Shown piece after piece: positions 27,221-35,733 of a stretch of 64,000 nucleotides of DNA; within the stretch, counting starts at the first letter, position 1; each line of letters begins with the position of its first letter. The notes under the pieces were generated by a model, which did no database searches, was not told the DNA's origin, and saw only the letters and a program-made list of their open reading frames with translations. The translations under genes and the position numbers were made by a program. Source of the stretch: Vittaforma corneae ATCC 50505 (Eukaryota > Microsporidia > Nosematidae). The stretch spans positions 1 to 64,000 of the forward strand of contig NW_006889839.1 of NCBI RefSeq assembly GCF_000231115.1, in the 5' to 3' direction.

Positions 27221-27832
27221 TCAATGATAGTCGTGGTGTTCCAAGTAGAAGTACTCAAACACAAAATCGTTCTTCTTCATAAAATTCCATGCTGTTTCAT
27301 AGTCGAAGAACAGAAACTCACCCTTTTCATATTCACTTGTAATAAGCTTAGGCTCATCTAATCTTTGAAACCACATTTTATATTTCAAATGGTATCTCCA
27401 AGCATAGTGCTTCAGTCGGATTGCAGCGTACGTCTGCTGTATATGACCCTTGAAATAGTAAAATATAAAGAAGAGGGTATCTAAGTCAAATCTTTTATAA
27501 AAATTTGGATTGTTAAAATGCATAAAAGAATGCTTGGGAAAGAAGGCAGGTACCTTGCACCTCTTCCTTATTGGATACATCGGTTCTATTTGCTTAAAGT
27601 AAGGTTTGTTTAACATGGAATTTTCTATTTCTATTTTTTCTAGTTTTTCTAATGTCCTTCGTTTCTCTGCCTTTATTTTCTGAATCTCAGCCGAAATACT
27701 ACTGAGATCAAACATTGTTGTATATGCAAGTTTGGATGCACTTTCATACTTCTTCGAACTGAGTTGCTGACTAACTTTCTTCCACATCTCCTCAGGAGAG
27801 AGATCTTCAGACTTTTTTGGATTTTTGTCCAT
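27221..27832 (-). CDS. CCR4-NOT subunit with NOT2/3/5 domain (NOT5/CNOT3-like)
   Basis: The 203-aa protein is a reduced NOT3/NOT5, a structural subunit of the deadenylase complex that shortens mRNA poly(A) tails. The C-terminal NOT box is clear: FYKRFDLDTLFFIFYYFKG, then LKHYAWRYHLKYKMWFQRL, then KGEFLFFDYETAWNFMKKN and FEYFYLEHHD. The yeast and human proteins have a long N-terminal coiled coil, of which only a short helix remains. CCCCC lies a few nt upstream of the ATG. Confidence 0.92.
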   Translation of the reverse strand: MDKNPKKSEDLSPEEMWKKVSQQLSSKKYESASKLAYTTMFDLSSISAEIQKIKAEKRRTLEKLEKIEIENSMLNKPYFKQIEPMYPIRKRCKVPAFFPKHSFMHFNNPNFYKRFDLDTLFFIFYYFKGHIQQTYAAIRLKHYAWRYHLKYKMWFQRLDEPKLITSEYEKGEFLFFDYETAWNFMKKNDFVFEYFYLEHHDYH

Positions 27833-28238
27833 TCAAGGGGGAGTCATAAAAGAAAAAGAGAAAGTAGAGCATGAGTGTGTGTTGGCGGTAACACCAATAT
27901 TGCCTATACACTTGTGTGCATTGTATTTTCATGGAGGTGTTGGTGTGTAAATAGTAGTTGGGCATAAACAATGCTCCAATCAATAAGCTCTTTGCCAAGT
28001 ACTGTCTCCGTATTAGCTCACCCTTGTATTGTAGTGCTCGGACTAATAAAATAAATATAAAAGATAGCATATTCTAAAATCTGTACATTATATAAAAATA
28101 ATAAGAAAGCATATTAAAAGTAAGAATATGTGACAGTACAGTTTTTAAAGAGACTTTTTATGCAATTTATTTAAGTTTTACCGTTAATTTTATACTCAAA
28201 ACATACACGATAATTCCATACACTAAAGACTGTCTAGT
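27833..28238 (-). other. Intergenic with a doubtful small membrane-type ORF
   Basis: These 406 bases separate two minus-strand genes. A minus frame of 87 codons (28070 to 27807, overlapping the NOT-gene start) encodes a hydrophobic N-terminus and GELIRRQYLAKSLLIGALF. It has no CCC element and overlaps a solid gene's start, so I do not call it, but a small membrane protein is not excluded. Confidence 0.35.
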
Positions 28239-29210
28239 CTATTTTCTGTAGTAGTTGTAAAACGCACACAGCCTTGTCTTGAAATATAGCATTAACTCAA
28301 CCGTCTCGTCATCCTCCACTTCAAATATCTTATTTTGAAGCTTCCTCATTAAATATGCTATTGCATTTGATAATTTCCTTGATGAATCCTCTTCCTGTTT
28401 GGAAATGTTCAATTTCTTTGCAAAGTAGTTTTCTAGAAACTCCATTTCAATTGCATATTTGGACTTGTCTTTAATTTGTGAACGGTTGTGTTTGTATATT
28501 CTATACATTACTTCTCTGAATTCAAGATCAATATCATTGTATATATTACTTATAAATGGATTGTCATTTAGTAACTGTCTGTTGTCCAAATACATCTTGG
28601 ATTTCTCATCTAGCTTTGATCGATACATAAAATAATCAAATTTGTTGTCAGCCTCTTTTTCTTTTTGGTCCATGTCCTTGAACCTTTTTGAAGTCCTTTT
28701 ATACTTCATTACCTTATTTTTATCCTTTTGAGACATTTCAACGTTCAATTCTCCACTGCCTACTCTTCCATCAAACACTTCCTTTTTGATTTTAATAGGC
28801 CTTGATACTGCCTCCTTCTCTGTCATATCACTCTTTAGGTTTTGTATTCTGGCTTTTTTAGGTTCCTCAGGACTTACCTGGGTGGAGCTAATCTGAGACT
28901 TTTTCTCCACAGTATTTACTGGCTGTTGAGTTGGGGTTCTTTCTAGTTTAATTCTCCTGTTTATGTTCTTCCTAAATACCCGAACCTTCCTAAACTCCTT
29001 TTCGGGAAAGAAGTCTTTCAGAAAATCAAGAGGATCGGAGTATCCCATCGAATTCACAACTCGGAGAATCTCTCGGTATAACTCGACTATCTCATTGTAT
29101 GACAATCGTACACCGCTTCTCATAAAGAATGTCCGTACTAGCTGATATTCGTTGTCCAATCCTGCCAAATTTACTGAATATGCGATGTCAAAAATTTCTT
29201 GGACCTTCAT
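28239..29210 (-). CDS. Hypothetical charged protein
   Basis: A 323-aa protein. The N-terminal 75 residues look like a folded helical domain (FFMRSGVRLSYNEIVELYRE). The middle is Lys/Glu/Ser-rich and disordered, and the C-terminal 120 residues are again helical (DLEFREVMYRIYKHNRSQ). Such an ordered-disordered-ordered layout is common in nuclear scaffold proteins, but no family was recognised. The ATG has a double CCC (TCCCACCCC) about 18 nt upstream. Confidence 0.65.
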   Translation of the reverse strand: MKVQEIFDIAYSVNLAGLDNEYQLVRTFFMRSGVRLSYNEIVELYREILRVVNSMGYSDPLDFLKDFFPEKEFRKVRVFRKNINRRIKLERTPTQQPVNTVEKKSQISSTQVSPEEPKKARIQNLKSDMTEKEAVSRPIKIKKEVFDGRVGSGELNVEMSQKDKNKVMKYKRTSKRFKDMDQKEKEADNKFDYFMYRSKLDEKSKMYLDNRQLLNDNPFISNIYNDIDLEFREVMYRIYKHNRSQIKDKSKYAIEMEFLENYFAKKLNISKQEEDSSRKLSNAIAYLMRKLQNKIFEVEDDETVELMLYFKTRLCAFYNYYRK

Positions 29211-29493
29211 GCTGGATAGTCTGTGGGGTGGGAGTTAGAAAAAACTTAAATAAAGATACTATATTAATTTTTAGACCAATATACGTATTTTGGATAACTA
29301 TCTACGTGTACCAATCTATTGGATGGACCTTCTTCTTTGTCAGTCTATTTTTACTAAGTACATATCAGTTTTATCCTGCAACGTTCGTGTGACAATTTCA
29401 GTATATTTTATAATATTATTATGTTCTAAAGTCATATTTTATGCTTAATTATAGAATTTTAGTAGTATTTACTAGTTGTTTTTAATACCCTCC

Positions 29494-30204
29494 ATGAATA
29501 TTCAAAATAGTCTGCGACTAAACATTCAAAATAACACCTTTTCTCTTCCAAAGCCTAAGCTCCGGGGAAAGATTCACTGTGCTGCTTTTTTACTTACTTG
29601 CTTTGGTCTCCTTCTCTTTCTTCTGTCTTCCTACCTCTACCAATTCAACCTGGGGATTCTTATTTATTTGATAAGCCAGATGCTTCAGTTTGGGGTAAGT
29701 AGCTTTTATCACATCCCAGATTGGAACCCAAAAACCAAACTTTTTCTCAGATACCTGGACCATTCCTGTATATTTCTTTTAATAAGTGGGACACAGACGT
29801 CCGTTCTTCTGAATAACATTCCAAAGACCGAAATGAGTTTTGCTTTGATGGCAATAAAGCTTTCCTGGGGGATATCATTAATAGGAATATCAAGGTTCCT
29901 CGTATTTAGTAGGCTCTATGACATATTTGATCTGATCTGCTATATCTGTCATGGTCTTATTATTCTTCCTTTTATCAAGCTGATGGCGCATTTTGATACA
30001 TTTGAATTGATCTTTGTATGTCTAGGTGGAATTTTCTACATTGTTGGTGGTATTGTCTACGGAATGGAAAGACCCAACCCAGTTCCTGAATTAATTGGAT
30101 ACCATGAAATTTTCCATATTTTCACTCTTCTTGCCAATACTTGTTTTGCTATTGTAATTACAAAGGATTACGTTTATTCAGTAATCTTTGAGAAAATTAA
30201 ATGA
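29494..30204 (+). CDS. PAQR/hemolysin-III family membrane protein
   Basis: The 236-aa protein has seven hydrophobic spans. Family motifs are SSFYHIPDWNPKTKLFLRYL with DHSCIFLLISGT (first metal-site region, Ser/His/Asp) and PELIGYHEIFHIFTLLA (second His pair). In this superfamily (adiponectin receptors, Izh proteins, hemolysin III) these residues bind zinc and are thought to give ceramidase-like hydrolase activity; that activity is inference here. ACCCTCC directly precedes the ATG. Confidence 0.9.
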   Translation: MNIQNSLRLNIQNNTFSLPKPKLRGKIHCAAFLLTCFGLLLFLLSSYLYQFNLGILIYLISQMLQFGVSSFYHIPDWNPKTKLFLRYLDHSCIFLLISGTQTSVLLNNIPKTEMSFALMAIKLSWGISLIGISRFLVFSRLYDIFDLICYICHGLIILPFIKLMAHFDTFELIFVCLGGIFYIVGGIVYGMERPNPVPELIGYHEIFHIFTLLANTCFAIVITKDYVYSVIFEKIK

Positions 30205-30413
30205 ATGATGTATTTGACACTATACAATTAAAGTAAGTATTCTATTCCACTTATTTTGTATTCAGAGCTATATCTGTTATTAAAATAGAAGATTAAGCTT
30301 AATGCAATTCTAGACAGAAAAGATCAGTAATTAATATAGAAAAAAGCATCACTGTTGTGAGTGTGTTTCAGTCTTGTATTTATTAAAAATGCTTGTGTTT
30401 TATCAAATAAATT

Positions 30414-31409
30414 ATGCCAACACTCCAACATATTGCAAATAAGTTTGGGTTTGTCCTTGCTGACGTTCACACAAGATTCTTTGAACTCTCGAATGTTAAT
30501 ATTAAGAATTTTCTTGGAAGTACTTCAAATTTTCAGGATATAGTTTTAAAAATTTGCAAAATTTTTCCAAGTTGTGACTCGGTAAGAACTATCAATGATT
30601 TAAGGACAATCTTGTATAAGGAATTGAAGAAAGAAGTATCTGAGCTGGGAGATAATACTTTTACTAGATATTTTCTGGATGGTCATAAAATTCATTGCTT
30701 ATTTTCTGTTTTACAAAACTATTCTGAAGATGAAAAAAACAAAAATGAGGATTTTTGGGTAGTTGAAAAGAATAGTGTGGGATACTTTGAACAGCTTAAA
30801 TGTATTGAATTTTGTAAGGATTTTGAAGATTTAAGATCTTTTGTTTTGAAGGAATCCGGGATATATCGTTATTTTGAAGGAATTGACATCATTGATGGAG
30901 AATATCAGAAAGTATATCTTCAGGTAATGAAAAAATATTATGAAGAGTATTACAAGTTAAGTAGGAGTGTTGAATATTTCAGAGAAATCATTTTTGAAGA
31001 AATAAAAATGTTTATATTAGACATATATCTAAGCCTTTCGCTAAGAAGCCAACTGGTATTATTCTTACCAGGATCTTCTTCATTGACATTTAATGGAGAA
31101 TGTGGGTCTGATCAAAGGATATGTGAGTATATCCCTGTGGTGGAAGAAGCAGATCAATTTGCAATAGATCAAATCACAAAGAAATTGAAAAACGTGAATG
31201 ATTTCAATGAACTTGAGGATATATTTAAATTGGAGTCTTCGGATCTTTACGAAGGAATGAGACTTAAGAAAATCAAACTGTACAGTCAATCTTTTAAATC
31301 TTTCAATGATTTGTCCATGATCTATTCATTTTTGCAGTTGAGAGAACATCAAATTAGAGAAGTCATATTTGTAGTAGATCAAATACTAAATAAAGACGAA
31401 CAAATATAA
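30414..31409 (+). CDS. V-type ATPase subunit d (Vma6)
   Basis: The 331-aa protein fits the AC39/subunit d family, which couples the V1 stalk to the c-ring. The clearest matches are the C-terminal helix MIYSFLQLREHQIREVIFVV, aligned with the family's FAFVKLKEQEIRNIVWIAE, the FEGIDIIDGEYQKVYLQVMKK segment, and the IFEEIKMFILDIYLSLSLR region that parallels the family's middle repeat. The N-terminus is diverged. It has no CCC element; the frame is otherwise clean. Confidence 0.75.
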   Translation: MPTLQHIANKFGFVLADVHTRFFELSNVNIKNFLGSTSNFQDIVLKICKIFPSCDSVRTINDLRTILYKELKKEVSELGDNTFTRYFLDGHKIHCLFSVLQNYSEDEKNKNEDFWVVEKNSVGYFEQLKCIEFCKDFEDLRSFVLKESGIYRYFEGIDIIDGEYQKVYLQVMKKYYEEYYKLSRSVEYFREIIFEEIKMFILDIYLSLSLRSQLVLFLPGSSSLTFNGECGSDQRICEYIPVVEEADQFAIDQITKKLKNVNDFNELEDIFKLESSDLYEGMRLKKIKLYSQSFKSFNDLSMIYSFLQLREHQIREVIFVVDQILNKDEQI

Positions 31410-31589
31410 ATTAATAATAATCATTTTTAGTATTATTTTGCATTGAAAGCATCTTTATTTATGACTCAAATAGCTATTTATCTAAGCGCTTTTATGCTAA
31501 GCTTTTTAGATGCAATAAGAAACAATCAGTTTAACAAGTACAAATCAGAGTTGAGTTTAATCAATTTGATTCCTCATAAAATGTATTTT

Positions 31590-32447
31590 CTAGTTAAGTA
31601 AGCTAATGTCAGCATAATCGTTATTATCATTGTTATATATTCCTAGGCCCACACGAGCACTTTCTCTTAAAATCGTAATCTCCGAATCAAGATATTTTCG
31701 AAGATGTTGCTGTGCTTTTTCTGTTCCAATATTGCCCAGTGCTTCTGCTGCTTCATGACGAACTATTTCTGCCTCCGTTTCATCTTCCAATACGTTGATA
31801 AGAACATCTACAGCTAGTGGATTCTCCATCTGTCCAAATACATAAGCTATTTCATGTCTCAACAAGTCGGATGATTCTCTGAAACCTTTTGCTAGAACTT
31901 CTACGGCTTCCTTTGAATTCAGATCTCTAAAATAAAACAATGCCTTGTACTTTTCTTCAATTTTATCGCTATTAAAAAACCTAATGGCTTCTTCAAATGA
32001 ACCTTTAAATGGATACGCTGGATCTCTACTATAATATCTACTAAGTGAATCTTTATTTGATTTATATTCTTCTAACTTACTAATAGCCAAAACAGCTGAT
32101 TCGCTGATGATAGAAATAGGATCATTTAAAAACGGTTGAATATGCGGTATAAGATTTTGGTCTTCAAAGTTACCAAGAGCTTCAATAGCTTCATGCTTTA
32201 CAATTGGATTGATGTTCTTGTTTCTTGCCAAACTGAAAAGGAATGGTATTGTTGCTGATTGCTTCATCTGTCCGAGAATATAGGCGATTTCGTGGTCTAT
32301 CAGAACCGATGTGTTTGTAATGCATTTTTGAAGCGCAAGTGCAGCCTCTTCTGTATCTAAGCATCTCAAATAAAATAACGCTCTTGTTTTTATAGATACA
32401 CAAGTTTTAGGACTTTGTACAAGCTCAACTGCTTTGGCAATAGACAT
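31590..32447 (-). CDS. Deoxyhypusine hydroxylase (HEAT-repeat di-iron enzyme)
   Basis: The 285-aa protein hydroxylates deoxyhypusine to hypusine on eIF5A. It is built of HEAT repeats in two halves, each with two iron-binding His-Glu pairs: HEIAYILGQ and HEAIEALGN in the first, HEIAYVFGQ and HEAAEALGN in the second. All four pairs are intact. TGCCCAGA directly precedes the ATG at 32447. The substrate gene eIF5A is in this same window at 11204. Confidence 0.95.
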   Translation of the reverse strand: MSIAKAVELVQSPKTCVSIKTRALFYLRCLDTEEAALALQKCITNTSVLIDHEIAYILGQMKQSATIPFLFSLARNKNINPIVKHEAIEALGNFEDQNLIPHIQPFLNDPISIISESAVLAISKLEEYKSNKDSLSRYYSRDPAYPFKGSFEEAIRFFNSDKIEEKYKALFYFRDLNSKEAVEVLAKGFRESSDLLRHEIAYVFGQMENPLAVDVLINVLEDETEAEIVRHEAAEALGNIGTEKAQQHLRKYLDSEITILRESARVGLGIYNNDNNDYADISLLN

Positions 32448-32647
32448 TCTGGGCAAAATTTTTATTTTTTCTTGGTTAGTGAAAATTGAACAATATCAGC
32501 AGCCGCGATAAAGCATATTCAATAATTAAATAAGGCTATGAAATGTGCTTTTACGTACTATACAGTTAAAATAAATAGCAGTGAAATACCTGTTTAAATA
32601 CCATAAACAATGTCATATAAAAACACTAATCTGATATATTTAAATAT

Positions 32648-33904
32648 TTACTTTTTCACAACGTATTCTTCCCCATCTATCATTTTTACAAAATACCTGT
32701 CACCAAACACCTTCATTAAATTGGCCTTGCAGTCAAAACCCCCCACTTTGAATATCAAATCCTCCAACCTCATCGCCTGCTTGTTGGTAAGCAAAAAAAT
32801 ACTGTCTATCCTGGCTTCATAGTCAATTTTCACTGTGCATTCATGTACAAACTGCTCTTTTCTCTGTCTTTCTCTTTCTTTGATTCTTTCAATAATTGTG
32901 CTGGCCTTGTCCCTGGCTAGCTGTTTGATATCATCCTCTATCTGTGGAACTTTCACTTCCAATAGGAAAGGCTTCGGTGGAATCCTCCACTCTTCTTTGA
33001 TAAAGTCAGGGTGAAATCTGCATATCCTTCCTTGAATATTGTTCTCTTCCAGCCATGTATAGTACAGCTCACAGTAGTAATTGAACAGTGCAATATCAAT
33101 GTCAAATCCCTCCTTCACATCAATCTTAAAGGTGTTCTTCTTAATACCTTCGTCAAGAATCCTTACTGGCGTAAATACCATCGACCCATTGCAGATAAAG
33201 TTTAGCTGTTCTAGTAACGCCATTTCCACTCGGTGTTTGAACAGCTTTTCAATAGACTCGACATACTTAATGAAAATTAGGGTAAGACCTCGCCTTTGAT
33301 TAAATGAATGGACAGATGCTAGAATCTTGTAAAGAGTAGATAACAGTCGAAAATTCTTGGGAAGATAGAGCGTGGCTGATGATGGGCTGTACTTGATTTC
33401 AATGTTTCTTGTAGCCATATTCATAACTTGGATCTTTCTGAAGTCAATATCGCCATTAGTGCAATCTTCGTTCAGAAATGGTTTGTGTCTATCTGGGGGC
33501 ATTCTTTGAACATTGCTATCAATCACAAATGGTTCATCCATCAAGCCCTGCATCCGTTTGTCAATACTGGCAGATGAATTAGAAATGAAACTAAAATTTT
33601 CAAGAACTTCTTGCTTTGAATCGGGAACATGTCCAGCCTTTCTGCTTTTATTTGCCGGCAGCTTATTATTGGTTATTTCTGACGATGCTTTTATCCTTTT
33701 GTGTGCTTGTGTGTTAGTTTTTTGGTCATAACTTAAAATTTTTTCATCTTTGTTTACACTATATTTACCAGTTGTAGACCCAGTAGATTTATTCTGGGTG
33801 CTAACGACACAGTCGTGTGATGCTAAAAACTCTTGGATTTCTTCAAGGTTGTCTGTTTTGATGTCCCTTTCTCTTGTCTTTTTCTTGAAAAAATTTGCAA
33901 GCAT
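32648..33904 (-). CDS. Cdt1-like replication licensing factor
   Basis: A 418-aa protein. The best-matching part is a winged-helix region (about residues 175-255) with PKNFRLLSTLYKILASVHSF, RGLTLIFIKYVESIEKLFKH and ALLEQLNFIC, which follows the Cdt1 geminin/MCM-binding pattern (LPxxYxxLxxLFxxLDxxxxxxxxR... TFxxVxxxVE). The C-terminus forms a second winged-helix-like domain. The very first residues MLANFFKKK resemble a PIP box as in metazoan Cdt1. ACCCTAGGA precedes the ATG at 33904; the frame upstream is hydrophobic leader. The match is moderate. Confidence 0.6.
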   Translation of the reverse strand: MLANFFKKKTRERDIKTDNLEEIQEFLASHDCVVSTQNKSTGSTTGKYSVNKDEKILSYDQKTNTQAHKRIKASSEITNNKLPANKSRKAGHVPDSKQEVLENFSFISNSSASIDKRMQGLMDEPFVIDSNVQRMPPDRHKPFLNEDCTNGDIDFRKIQVMNMATRNIEIKYSPSSATLYLPKNFRLLSTLYKILASVHSFNQRRGLTLIFIKYVESIEKLFKHRVEMALLEQLNFICNGSMVFTPVRILDEGIKKNTFKIDVKEGFDIDIALFNYYCELYYTWLEENNIQGRICRFHPDFIKEEWRIPPKPFLLEVKVPQIEDDIKQLARDKASTIIERIKERERQRKEQFVHECTVKIDYEARIDSIFLLTNKQAMRLEDLIFKVGGFDCKANLMKVFGDRYFVKMIDGEEYVVKK

Positions 33905-34119
33905 TCCTAGGGTTAGTTGCTGTATGGTTAATATGCAAAGAAGTAGAAATAAAGCAACTGGCCTGCTTTGAATACTGCTGAATTGTCTGGCCATCCCCAT
34001 CAATTTTGATGTCACAACTCCATTACACAACCCCAAATCAATAGTGAGCTGTGATTGAAGGCGCAACTGAAGAAGAGTTATTGCCGTCTCACCAGCACCA
34101 ATGAAAAGCAAAAGCCAAA

Positions 34120-34238
34120 AACTACAGCACCGACCGTTCCCGAGAGATCGCTCACCTCAGTACTTGGACCGGCTCGCACTGACTTAACTGCGGAGTTCAG
34201 ATGGGTTCCGGTGCTTTCCAGCGGATATGGCCGTAGAT
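34120..34238 (-). rRNA. 5S rRNA
   Basis: Read on the minus strand, this ~119-nt segment follows 5S rRNA: a 5' end near ATCTACGGCC, AACCCATCTGAAC, the A-box-like GCAGTTAAGTC, AGTACTGAGGTGAGCGATC, CTCGGGAA, and the 3' end GGTGCTGTAGT followed by a T run (Pol III terminator). The two ends pair (CTAC with GTAG). It lies about 235 bases left of the SSU and points away from it. Exact ends are estimated. Confidence 0.85.
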
Positions 34239-34474
34239 GTCTCCCCACTTCCCCCGCTCCATAGCAGTCTTCTCCAATTATTCTCTCTTGGCGATGTGGA
34301 TGGCTGAGGCGCACGTCTGTGAAAACTTTTGCCTGCGGGATTCGGTCCCGGGCCGGGCTCTTGAGCCGACACGGACAGAAACAGTGTGAATTAGTGGAAA
34401 TAGCAAGCACCAGCCAGCCAGATTCCAATCTGACAGACAGGGGAATGGAGAGGAGCGTGAGAAAGACACACGTG

Positions 34475-35733
34475 CACCAGGTTGATTCTGCCTGACGTAG
34501 ATGCTAGTCTCTAAGATTAAGCCATGCATGTTTCCGCAATCAGGGACGAATAGCTCAGTAAAACTGCGATGATTTAGTCTGGCTGTGTAGATAACTACGT
34601 GAAAATGTAGCTAAGGGAAGGCAGAATAAGACGCAGGACTATCAGTTAGTTGGTAGTGTAATGGACTACCAAGACAGTGACGGTTGACGGGAAATTAGGG
34701 TTTTGTACCGGAGAGGGAGCCTGAGAGATTGCTCCCACGTCCAAGGACGGCAGCAGGCGCGAAAATTGCCCACTCTTTGCAGGAGGCAGTTATGAGACGT
34801 GAAGATGAGTATCTTGTAAAGAGGGATAGGAGAATTGGAGGGCAAGTTTGGTGCCAGCAGCCGCGGTAATACCGACTCCAAGAGTGTGTATGAGAGATGC
34901 TGCAGTTAAAAAGTCCGTAGTCATAGAAGGGCAAAGAGAGATGCGAGGTCTCACAGTGCGATGATGGAGGAGCCGATGGGGAACATAGTATACCAGGGCG
35001 AGAGATGAAATGCCAAGACCCCTGGTGGACTGAGCGAGGCGAAGGCGATGTTCTTGTAGGCATTCGGTGATCAAGGACGAAGGCTGGAGTATCGAAAGTG
35101 ATTAGATACCGCAGTAGTTCCAGCAGTAAAAGATGCCGACATGCTCATTGGACACAGTGGGCAGGGAGAAATCTTAGAGTTCGGGCTCTGGGGATAGTAT
35201 GCTCGCAAGGGTGAAAATTAAAGAAATTGACGGAGCTACACCACAAGGAGTGGATTGTGCGGCTTAATTTGACTCAACGCGAGGAAACTTACCAGGGCCA
35301 AGTATTGTGTAGAAACGAGCAATACAGGAGTGGTGCATGGTCGTTGGAAATTGATGGGATGACTTTGACCTTAAATGGTTGAATGAGTGAGATCTTTTGG
35401 ACATGTTCCGCACGGAACAGGAAGGAAAAGGCTATAACAGATCCGAGATGCCCTCAGATGCCCTGGGCTGCACGCGCAATACAATAGCAGGTAGAGAGAG
35501 AGACAGGAAGGTGCTCAGATGGACTATGTGCTGTAAGGCACATACGAAAGAGGAATTCCTAGTAAGTGTGTATCAACAATGGATATTGAATAAGTCCCTG
35601 TAGCTTGTACACACCGCCCGTCACTATCTCAGATGTTTTTCAGGATGAAGAGTCCAGGCTCTGAATAATGAAAAGTAGATAAGATGTAAGTCGTAACAAG
35701 GTTGCGGTCGGTGAACCAGCCGCAGGATCATTG
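34475..35733 (+). rRNA. Small subunit (16S-like) rRNA
   Basis: About 1,259 nt, the short size typical of microsporidia. The 5' end is CACCAGGTTGATTCTGCCTG; internal universal sites are GTGCCAGCAGCCGCGGTAA near 34851, AATTAAAGAAATTGACGG near 35217, and TTGTACACACCGCCCGTC near 35604; the 3' end is GTGAACCAGCCGCAGGATCA. GC content is much higher than in the flanking sequence. No recognisable 5.8S/LSU follows. Confidence 0.97.

Noticed and set aside
27807..28070. 87-codon hydrophobic minus-strand ORF
   Set aside because: It overlaps the start of the NOT2/3/5 gene, has no start motif and no family; not convincing.
29211..29393. Hydrophobic plus-strand frame before the PAQR gene
   Set aside because: Its only ATG (29129) lies inside the convergent hypothetical gene in antisense; no start motif, so left uncalled.
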